Below are positions 22,132-29,893 of a DNA stretch of 64,000 nt, piece after piece. Under the pieces are notes generated by a model. That model was not told the origin of the DNA, did no database searches, and saw nothing but the letters and a program-made list of their open reading frames with translations. Positions within the stretch are counted from its first letter, which is position 1; each line of letters opens with the position of its first letter. This DNA comes from Lolium rigidum (lineage: Eukaryota; Streptophyta; Magnoliopsida; Poales; Poaceae). The DNA lies in assembly GCF_022539505.1 (NCBI RefSeq), contig NC_061509.1:35158334-35222333 (forward strand), read 5' to 3'. Both the position numbers and the translations under genes were made by a program.

Positions 22132-25100
22132 TCATGACCAGGTCCTACTTTCACTAAACAAGCCTTTGTCGTCTATCATTTCTCTCATCAGAAGTCCCGC
22201 CACTTCCTCCGCAATTCCTAGTAGGTGTTCGTGTGGTTGGAGCTTCTCCCACATGAAGTCGACCTATATAGGAAAATGAGATGAATATGACTATATCAAT
22301 CTTGATAATGAAATATTGACGATAATAAATTAAAGTTGTGAATGTTATTGCTTACGTTGAATCTATTATCGTTCTTCTCAGTGGTTAACATGCGAATGGA
22401 CTCGCAAACATAGTATCCACATAGATTCGTCCCCTGTGGCTGCTGGGCGCACGGTACAAGAGTAAATGTTAGCTTCTCTGCGAAGTTACCCTTATTGTGC
22501 TTCTTGAAAACTCTCCAAACCCTGCCGGGCAAAAGAAATTGATTGAATGAGTGTATAATTAATTGATATCTCACGAAAGATATAGCGCGGCAATTAATGA
22601 TTGAAATTACCTGCGGAGCAAGTTACGCAAGTCAAGGAACCCTTCCGTGCCTCTACTCAATGGGTCCCTTACTTCAACTATTCCCTTATCAACTTGAATG
22701 TCTAGCGAGAATCCGAGTGGAAACTGCACATGTTTATATATATATACGTCATGAATTACACTTAACATCGAGTAAGAAAAATTGAATGTGTACAACAGAT
22801 CAGTAAGATTCTCACCTGTAGTTGTAAGGAAACAGTATTAAATCACAGAAATGTTGCTCCGTTATAAACCTTAGTAGGTTTCCCCCCGTTTCTTCGGTTT
22901 TATCCCTTACCGTGTCATGATGTAATTTATCTGGGTCAACAAACCCAATATTGGTTATCTTCTTTCTTCTGCATTCATCGATCTTTAGTCTGCATAAGAG
23001 AGTACATAAGATATAATGAGTATATGCAATGAACAGGAACAACTGAATGAACATGAACTTATATGTAGTTAACAACTTACAAGCAATAGCAACTCATGAG
23101 AGATTTGTCGAGGGAGTCTAAATTGAATAACTGCCAGAGTTCGGAAATCTCAATATAGAGATCCTCCCTTCAGAAGTAATATTCATCTGGGATATTCGCC
23201 ACGATGAATGTCGTGTTCTCCTTGCACACATCAAGGTACCACTGATGCAAATTCCGCATATGCGTTAGCGATTGATGCAGCCGCTCTTTGCTGACCAAGT
23301 CGGCCCCGTAGACAAATTTAGGGGCTATATCAGCGAATGGGTAGTGCACCATCTTGGGAACTCGAGCAATTGCTCCACGGTATAGCCCATTTGAGCCGCT
23401 AGCTTCGCGGTTTCTTCCATATCGATACCACCATGTCCCTGGTACACCGAGGGAACATCTAACACTTTAAGGGGTGGGATCGATTGTTTGGTCTGTTTTC
23501 CGAGCTGGGGAACTTTCTCTCTTTTCGTGCTTGTTGTCGTCGCTTGCTTGGCCTTTGAGGGGTGCACTTTTGTACTTGATTTCTTCCCGGCTACACTTGT
23601 AGTTGATGATTTGCTCGTGCTAGCACTATCCTTCTCTTTGCTTTGCTCAATTACCCTCGCAAGTGTGTGTGTATAGTCATCCTTCTTCTCGTGTAAGTCA
23701 TATTGCGATGGTGTGTTCAGAAAATCAAGAGCATATGCTTTTTGCTTCTACTGTATATGGTCTTTGAGGGCTTGGGTTTCTCCTTATGAAAATGCTCATG
23801 ATTGTGTTTCTTTACAACGGCATCAGTTTCTCTCGATAGTAAGATCGTAAGGACGGGGGGAGGAACCTTTGGTACTCTTGGGAGGGGCGACGGTCGGCGG
23901 ACGGGACTCTTGAAACTCTTTCGCTTGGGTGCATGCCGAGTCTTAGTGGGCGCAGGGCGGCGGTGCGGGAGATGGAGATGGACTAGGGATGTGGTGGTCA
24001 TACTCATGGGGTGATGGTGGCATGTGACCACTCGGAGGAGGTGATGGTGACTGCGATCACTTGGAGGAGGTGATGGTGACTGCGATGACTAGTAGGGGGT
24101 ACCCAGCCTCGGAAGCTTGATGTTTTTCTTCTCCCAAAGAATGAGGTCACCCAGTACGTCTTCGAGTGTAACCCGACCTTCACCTCCAGGGATTTCAAGC
24201 TGCAATGACTCAAACGTCGGTACAATTGAATCCACCCCGACACGAGCATAGCCAGCTGGAATCTCATTGCCGCGCCATAGTGCCGGCTCACCTTCGGGTC
24301 CTAATGTAGGTAAAACATAGCCGACCGCCACCTTAAGAGATATGTTCCCGAACACCTCATGGAGAAAACAAGGTGTTTGCTCCTTGATTTCATCCACGAG
24401 GTAGCCAGGACCGCCATCTATCATCCGTGTACATTCAGGTGGGGCCTCCGAGTCAGCCACGTTGTTGCTTTGCCGCTAAGATATGCCGACGGTATTATTA
24501 TCTGGCTCGCGCCATCCTTTAAGTTCGTCAATCTCCCGCTGTTGCTGCTGAATCTCCCGCTGCTGCTAGTCAAGTCGGCGTTGGAACTCGGTTATCCGGT
24601 CGTTCTGCACCTCCAGCTGGTGTTGGTTTGCTCTCGCTCAACTTCTATAAGTCTCCGCGTTGTCCGGAAACCCAAGCGACCACGGATAACTAGGGCCGAA
24701 GCCTCTTGTTCGTCCTCCCTTTTCAGGATTACCGAGGACAAGCGTCAGCAAGTCTTTCTCTCTATCGGGAACAAACTTCAATTTTTCCGATTTAATATCT
24801 GTCGTCACTTCAAGCCATTTTTCCCGGGTATCTTAACCTTGCTTGTCACTTTGAACAAGGTCCCTGTCCGCATGTCATACTCACAGCCATGCGCAAGGAA
24901 CCAATTTCGAGCCCTCAAGTCCCAGTTTTCTCAGATGGGTTCTGGAATGATCCCATTCCGCTGCATCTCAGCCTCTTGTGCTTCCCACTTAGGCATGGCT
25001 ACTTGGTAGCCCTCTCGCCCCGTATGATGGTGATATATCTTTTCGCTTGTATTCTTCTTGTTTTTCTTTGACAATGCCACATCATCCTTTGAGCTCTTGT

Positions 25101-25861
25101 ACTTCACAAATGCATCCCAGTTATGCTCCTGCTTCGATAGATAGCCTTCGAATTTTGGAGGCTTGTTGTCCTCCTTATAATTTTCCCATAACCGGTTCTT
25201 CCACGCCCGGAAAAGTTCCCCCATCTTCTGAAGAGCCCACTTCTTCACTAGCTGCCTCTGCTTGTCCATCTCAGTTTGTGATCCCAATTCTGGCAAGGTG
25301 AAATGTGCCATGAGGTCGTCAAAAAGCTTGTACCTATCGGCAACCTCACTTTCGGGAACCTTCTTGCTCTTGTTCCATTCCCTAATAGTGATCGGGATGC
25401 GATCCCTAACCATAACTCCGCACTGATTTTTAAATGTCGTTGCGGCTTGTGCGGGTTCCAGCGGTTGGCCTTTAGGTGATATACATGTAATTGTCTAGTG
25501 GTCATCTTTGCCCAACTTCTTTGTCGGGCCTCGTTTGTCCAACTTATTTTGGGAGGCCTAAGAGAATAAAAATTAATTAATTTATATACATGTACATATA
25601 GAATTCCATTAATAGATCTAGTGATCATATACCTCGCCATCACCGGAGCCGTCGGCTTCTCCATCACCTGGAGCCGTCGGTTTCTCCATCACGGAGCCGT
25701 GGTCTTCTCCATCACCGAGTCGTGGTCTTCTCCATCAACGAATAATTCGTCTTGTCCATCACCGGAGCCGTCGGCTTCTCGGTCGCCTTCTAGATCGGCT
25801 CGCGGATTATGTCCTCGACTATGTCTTCCCGTTCGAAGTCTCGATGGAATAATGGATCCAT
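22132..25861 (-). pseudogene. Transposase_24/Ulp1 protease fusion gene, copy B
   Basis: A multi-exon minus-strand gene. The start was chosen at ATGGATCCATTA, followed by an acidic N-terminus. A Ptta/En/Spm (Transposase_24-like) region follows at about 25413-24900: KKWALQKMGELFRAWKNRLW, then YHHHTGREGYQVAMPKWEA. A domain with KVAVGYVLP and YARVGVDSI spans 24460-24089. The C-terminal exons encode a C48 cysteine protease of Ulp1 type, which in other proteins removes SUMO. The Asp side (VEVRDPLSR) and the Cys motif GTNLCGYYVCE are visible. At the His exon (around 22725) the histidine codon is in frame with the previous exon, but an extra base follows it, giving an early stop. Other frame breaks occur near 25800 and 24700. 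The last exon ends REMIDDKGLFSESRTWS. Probably inactive; introns between 22262 and 23080 follow GT-AG. Confidence 0.7.
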
Positions 25862-25895
25862 TATTTCTGCAAAATATTAAATCGATAAGTACATG

Positions 25896-25978
25896 TTCTA
25901 ACCCTAACCCAAACACTAACCAAACCCTAACCCTAACCAAACCCTAACCCTAAGCAAACACTAACCAAAACTAAATCG
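25896..25978. repeat. Degenerate telomere-like repeat
   Basis: An array of aaccctaacc, ccctaaccaaaccctaaccc and similar. The unit ccctaa(cc) resembles telomere repeats, but not exactly the usual plant CCCTAAA. It lies just upstream of the Ulp1-type gene start. Confidence 0.7.
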
Positions 25979-26074
25979 TCTTCGAGGGTTTACATCGATG
26001 GCGCGGGGCCTAGTTCGCGTAGCATGAGGTATATGATCTCGATAATGCGTGCTCACGTGAGGAAGAGGGTGTTC

Positions 26075-26430
26075 GCGAGAGGGAGACGGTGTTGGCGTCG
26101 GGTGTTTGCGAGAGGGAGAGGGGCGTCAGCATCGGGTGTTCGCGAGAGGGAGAGGGCGTCGGGTGTTCGCGAGAGGAGAGGGCGTCGGTGTTTGCGAGAG
26201 CGAGAGGGCATCGACATCGGTTGTTTGCGAAAGGGAGAGGAGTGTCGGCGTTGGGTGTTTGCGACAAGGAGAGGGCGTCGGCGTCGGTTGTTTGCGAGAG
26301 GAGAGGGTATCGGCGTCGGTTATTTGCGAGAGGGAGAGGCCGGTGTCGGCGACGGGTGTTTGCGAGAGGGAGAGGGCCGGTGTCGGGTGTTTTGCGAGAG
26401 GGAGAGGGCCAGTGTCGGCGTCGGGTATCG
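26075..26430. repeat. Minisatellite, about ten units of 35-42 bp
   Basis: Units contain gtgtttgcgagagggagagg and ggcgtcgg. All three plus-strand frames stay open for over 100 codons because of the repeat, so the Arg/Gly-rich ORFs are not evidence of a gene. Confidence 0.85.
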
Positions 26431-26715
26431 AATTACTAAAACTTAAACTAAAACTAATTACTAAAACTTAAACTAAAACTTAAACTAATTAATAAAACTT
26501 AAACTTAAACTAACTAAATATACTAATTACTAAAACTAAACTAAAATAAAACTAAACTAATTAAATATACTAATTACTAAAACTAAACTAAAATAGAACT
26601 ATACTAACTAAATATACTAATTACTAAAACTAAACTAAAACTAAACTAAAATAAAACTAATTACTAAATATACTAATTAACTATACAAAAAAATACAAAA
26701 AAATCAAAAAAGAAA
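26431..26715. repeat. Low-complexity actaaa tract
   Basis: Repeats of aaaactaaactaaaataaaac and attactaaatatact. No gene. Confidence 0.85.
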
Positions 26716-27190
26716 AAACCGGAGCTCGAGGAGCCCGCCGTTGCCGGCGCGCGCTACCACGCAGCTAGGCGGCCGAGGCTGCGGTGGCGGCGCCGAGCGC
26801 AGCAGAGGCGCGAGGCGGCGAGGCGGCGGTGGCGGCGCCGAGGCAGAGAGGCCGAGCGGCGGTGGCGGCACCGAGCGGCAGAGCACCGAGGCGAGGCGGC
26901 GGTGGCGGCGCCGAGCGAGAGGAGGCAGCGCGGTGGCGCGTGGCGGCGCCGGAGGCCGGAGGCGAGAGGGGCCTGGAGGCGCGGCGGTGCGCGCGCGCAG
27001 GAGCAGCCGGCGGCCCGAGAAGCGCAGTCACAGGGGCGTCGGCACGGCGATGGCCCGAGGCGGAGGCGCGCGCGGAGGGCGTCGGCGGCGGCGGCGGCGG
27101 CGGCGGTGAAATCCGGCAGCCCGGCGGCGGAGCCTAGGGTTTGGCTCCGGGTCGTCGCGGGTTGTGGCTCGCCCCGCGACGCACGGCGGC
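26716..27190. other. GC-rich island of CACTA-B
   Basis: Rich in ggcggcggtggcggcgccgag. Comparable GC-rich blocks lie at 4945-5345 in CACTA-A and 39450-39845 in CACTA-E, always followed by palindromic repeats. It could be an untranslated leader or a bidirectional promoter. No protein is supported. Confidence 0.5.
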
Positions 27191-27204
27191 TGCATAGCTC
27201 ACCC

Positions 27205-27283
27205 CTTTTGCCGCGGGTGGTAGCACGGCCCGCGACAAAGAGGGGCTTTGTCGCGGGTCATTCCACTACCCGCGACAAAAGGG
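27205..27283. repeat. Internal palindromes, tttgtcgcggg type
   Basis: Two inverted pairs (cccttttgccgcggg with cccgcgacaaag; ctttgtcgcggg with cccgcgacaaaagg), the same word as the ends of CACTA-B. Confidence 0.85.
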
Positions 27284-27359
27284 GTGGGGGCTGATCTGTG
27301 GCTGTGCATCCAACGGCTCCGGCCGTTTGAATCCAACGGCCTGGAGCCGTTGGATGAAA

Positions 27360-27600
27360 AGGCCACGTGTCGCCGCCGCTTCCACGTGCCTCTCCCCGCC
27401 GCCACCGGCGTGCGACGTGTAGCCCCGCTACCACGTGCCTCGCCTCGCCGCCGCCGGCGTGCGATGTGTAACCCCCGATTACACGTGGCTCGCCCTCGCC
27501 GCCGCCGGCGTGCGACGTGTGGCCACCGCTTCCACGTGCCTCGCCCCGCCGCCGGCATGCGCGTGTAGCCCCTGTTTACACGTGCCATGCCCCGCGTGCA
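27360..27600. repeat. Tandem repeats of 50-60 bp before the AP2 gene
   Basis: About four to five units with ccacgtgcctcgccccgccg and ccggcgtgcgacgtgtagcc. Each unit carries cacgtg, a G-box core. Confidence 0.75.
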
Positions 27601-27639
27601 ACCACGCGTCGCCGCCGCCTCCGCTCATTCGTCTCCGGG

Positions 27640-28164
27640 ATGCCGCGCGCGCCGCGCGGCTCATCCGGCTTTACGTGGCGTCGAAGCGCGTCCGAATGGT
27701 AGGTTCTACGCCGAGATGCGCGCCGGTGGCTTCCCCCTCACCCTCGGCACGTACAACACGCCGGAGCTGGCGGCGCGCGCTTACGATGCGGCCGCGTGGC
27801 GATTTCGGCGGCCACGGTGCGACATGAACTTCCCGGACGTCGAATCGCTAGAGGAGGCGAGTTCCTCGCGCCAGCCACCGTGCCTCGTCGACGACGAGGA
27901 CCATCGCCGCCACCTCCAGGTGCAGCGCCGGATCGCCATCGCCGAGCACGATGAGGAGTTGATGCGCCAGTGGAGGGCGCAGTTCCCAGCGACGTCGACA
28001 ACAACGACGCGTTCTTCGCTGACCTCAGGGCACAGCGCAGGTCCGACAGGCGCCACCGTCGGACCGTCACCGAGTTCGAGCTCGACAACCTGAATACAAC
28101 TTGGGCCGACAACGACCCTCGGTGGGACGACATTTGGACCGAGACAACCTCCGACGACGAGTAG
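27640..28164 (+). pseudogene. AP2/ERF-domain gene carried by CACTA-B, two frameshifts
   Basis: ATG at 27640 starts MPRAPRGSSGF. After one frame change near 27675 the reading continues as GRFYAEMRAGGFPLTLGTYN, then TPELAARAYDAAAWRFRRPR and MNFPDVES. This matches the AP2/ERF DNA-binding fold: the LGTY.T.E.AARAYD.AA.....R....NFP core is clear, and only the first strand deviates from the usual WGKWVAEIR. A second frame change near 27985 separates the AP2 half from the tail DVDNNDAFFADLRAQRRSDR, which ends WDDIWTETTSDDE. AP2/ERF proteins are plant transcription factors. Here the gene sits on the plus strand between the Ulp1-type and accessory genes, inside the transposon, so it travels with it. 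Without the two indels the product would be about 174 residues. Likely a captured host gene now amplified as cargo. Confidence 0.75.
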
Positions 28165-28295
28165 AGTAGACTAGTCGTTTATCTATTTTAATTGTATTTT
28201 CAATGTTTTTTAGACTATGTTCGATCTTCTATGTTCTACAAAAATGTGTAACCTTTTGTCGGTGGAACGAATAAGGACACATGTGTAACGCGGGA

Positions 28296-28390
28296 CTAAA
28301 GATGTCGCTCAGGTTTTATATGTGAAGGACATGAGTAGAAAACCGACAAAAAAATGAAAGATAAGAAAAGCAGAGTACATCATGCGATGT
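28296..28390 (+). pseudogene. 95-bp transposase remnant, inverted relative to TNP2 of CACTA-B
   Basis: The sequence from aaagatgtcgctcaggtttt to gtacatcatgcgatg matches the minus strand of CACTA-A 7357-7450 (TNP2 codons for DVAQVFYVKDMSSKP) with few differences. It joins directly to the accessory gene 3' end at 28391. It is convergent with the accessory gene, exactly as TNP2 is in CACTA-A, whereas the working TNP2 of CACTA-B lies on the other side. Confidence 0.8.
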
Positions 28391-28399
28391 TGGAGTGAT

Positions 28400-28984
28400 T
28401 TAGTCATACTCCTGCCTAGGCCTATAATATGCATACTCGTAGTCTTCGTAGTCGCCTCCGTTGTACAGGTAGTCGTCGCCTTCTAAGTTGCCGCCGTCAT
28501 TGTCGCTGCCGTCGCTGTCGTCATCGCTGTCGTCGAGCGGCGCTCGTGGCTCAAACCTCGACTGGTACAGAGGGTAGCGCAGGCGGGGGATATCGTCGGC
28601 CGTGATGTAGTCCATGATGCTCTGTAGAGTCCGACCGCCCCACCATAGCCGACAGCCGGCCTCGTGGAAGTTCCCAGGTGGCAGACCATCCTCCTCATAC
28701 CTAGCGAGAGCCCTCTCACGCCGATTGATGAAGAAGGCGTCCCAAGTCTGCCGGTTGTCGGGATGCCGGCGGGGATTCATCCGCTGCTCCTGCGTGAGGT
28801 CGAGGTAGTAGTGGTTCGTGATGGCCGCCCGCCGCACAGTACCCTGAGGAACGCGAGGGACCGGCACGCCTCCGGCGCTTAGACTCCAGCCATCGGGGAC
28901 GCGGTAGCCCGGTGGGCAAGGGTAGTTCGAGGCGCAAAGCTCCTCCACCAGCTGGTAGGTTAGAGTGGGTACGGTGGAAGCCAT
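28400..28984 (-). CDS. CACTA accessory protein, intact copy (unknown function)
   Basis: Open from ATGGCTTCCACCGTACCC to the stop, 194 residues. Start chosen because the same MAS(T/I) start is conserved in copies A and E, and because a minus-strand TATA (ctatatatatg) lies about 60 bp upstream. The N-terminal third is Pro/Cys-rich (CASNYPCPPGYRVPDGW). The middle is basic and aromatic (AITNHYYLDLTQEQRMNPRR, then DAFFINRRERALARYEEDG and LWWGGRTLQSIMDYI). The C-terminal 45 residues are very acidic and Tyr-rich (DDSDDDSDGSD to YAYYRPRQEYD). This fits a nuclear protein with an acidic activation-type tail, but I know no domain for it. It is present in all three large CACTA elements here, so it is part of the element rather than a chance capture. 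Confidence 0.75.
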   Translation of the reverse strand: MASTVPTLTYQLVEELCASNYPCPPGYRVPDGWSLSAGGVPVPRVPQGTVRRAAITNHYYLDLTQEQRMNPRRHPDNRQTWDAFFINRRERALARYEEDGLPPGNFHEAGCRLWWGGRTLQSIMDYITADDIPRLRYPLYQSRFEPRAPLDDSDDDSDGSDNDGGNLEGDDYLYNGGDYEDYEYAYYRPRQEYD

Positions 28985-29036
28985 GACAGAGTGATGAGAG
29001 ATTGTAGAGATGTGATAATGCTGGCCAAGCCGGGCT

Positions 29037-29125
29037 ACATATATATAGTGAGAAATGGCGGGAAAAAATGTGGGCGGCAAGACAGGAGGTGGGAAGATAG
29101 AGGCGGGAAGAAATGGCGGAAAGAA
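29037..29125 (-). promoter_or_regulatory. Promoter of accessory gene B with E2F-like motifs
   Basis: Minus-strand TATA ctatatatatg (29037-29048), with ggcgggaaaaaa (about 29057-29068, the complement of ttttttcccgcc), ggcgggaag (about 29102) and ggcggaaag further upstream. Confidence 0.45.
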
Positions 29126-29153
29126 GAGGAATCCAGAGCTGGTCATCTAACCG

Positions 29154-29281
29154 TTTAGTCCTGGCTGGTGGGTGCAACCGGGACTAAAGGTGGTTTTTGT
29201 GTCATCTAACAAAACTGTCGGTGGGATAAGGACGTATAGGTAAGCTTTAGTCCTGGCTGGTGGGTGCAACCGGGACTAAAG
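29154..29281. repeat. Internal palindromes, tttagtcctgg type
   Basis: Two copies of tttagtcctggctggtgggt followed by gcaaccgggactaaag, separated by aaaactgtcggtgggataag. CACTA-E has three copies of the same unit with tttagtaccgg and ccggtactaaag. The word differs from the ends of CACTA-B. Confidence 0.85.
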
Positions 29282-29390
29282 CTGTCGGCAGGATAAGGAC
29301 GCGTGGGTGGACGCACTACTCGATGAGATAAAGCATGTAGCGCACGATGCCCTGTCGGAGGAGCAAGACAAAGCAGAAGCGGCGTTGTGC

Positions 29391-29399
29391 CTATAAAAG
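29391..29399 (+). promoter_or_regulatory. Plus-strand TATA box upstream of the stem-loop cassette
   Basis: ctataaaag within cctataaaaggagcatcgat, conserved with CACTA-E at 41433-41441. The first stem-loop begins about 105 bp downstream in both. Confidence 0.6.
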
Positions 29400-29470
29400 G
29401 AGCATCGATATGCCTTGGCAAGCAGACCAACAAGCCAACCTAGCAGGTAGGGAGAGTTTCATCCCCATGG

Positions 29471-29750
29471 ATGGAGGAAAGGGTTGGGAAATCTCCCGTG
29501 GCGCAGCTTCTCGAAGATGTCGTTGGTGCACACGCCCTACGGTATCTTCGGAAGTTGCGCTCGAGAAAATTTCCCTGTAAGCCCGTCAAAAACTCCATCT
29601 CCTCTAACGGTGTTGGGGAAAGGGTTGGGAAATCTCCGTGGCGCAACTTCTTGAAGATGTCGTTGGTGCACATGCCCTACGGCATCTTCGGAAGTTGCGC
29701 CTCGAAAATTTTCCTACAAGCCCATCAAAGACTCCATCTCCTCTAATATC
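29471..29750 (+). ncRNA. Candidate structured RNA: two tandem stem-loops (CACTA-B)
   Basis: Two 140-bp units. Stem-loop 1 is 29501-29560 and stem-loop 2 is 29641-29700. Each forms 21 base pairs with one bulged T after the tenth pair and a 17-base loop ttggtgcaca(c/t)gcccta. Arm differences between units preserve pairing (G-T and A-T; G-T and G-C). CACTA-E has two more copies (41538-41597, 41681-41744). The same strand is also open from ATG 29471 (MEERVGKSPVAQLLEDVVGA onward), so a small repeated peptide is the alternative. The pattern of paired changes favours RNA. On the plus strand, any transcript continuing right would run antisense into the TNP2 3' end. Confidence 0.55.
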
Positions 29751-29813
29751 TTACATACGGTTACATGATTACACAAAAACCAGTAGCTCAGTGGTACAAG
29801 AGGAGGGTTCTCA

Positions 29814-29893
29814 TTATTACATAAATGTAGAGATTGTCTTGGGAACTATTAAGAATACATTATTACATAAATGTAGAGATTGTCTTGGGTTTT
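29814..29893. repeat. 48-bp direct duplication at the TNP2 3' end
   Basis: attattacataaatgtagag plus attgtcttggg occurs at 29814-29845 and again at 29862-29893, altering the last codons of transposase B. Confidence 0.85.

Noticed and set aside
25896..25978. Evidence that the window is near a chromosome end
   Set aside because: The array is short, degenerate, not the usual plant CCCTAAA unit, and embedded in a transposon.
26024..26471. Three overlapping Arg/Gly-rich plus-strand ORFs of 116-140 codons
   Set aside because: All frames are open because the minisatellite unit lacks stops; no domain.
26741..27294. Ala/Gly/Arg-rich ORFs on both strands
   Set aside because: GC-rich low-complexity DNA is open in most frames; the same happens at 4789-5356 and 38773-39964.
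29347..29580. Small protein reading through the TATA box into the stem-loop cassette
   Set aside because: The frame starts upstream of the likely transcription start and is not kept in CACTA-E; kept only as the alternative MEERVGKSP frame in the RNA entry.
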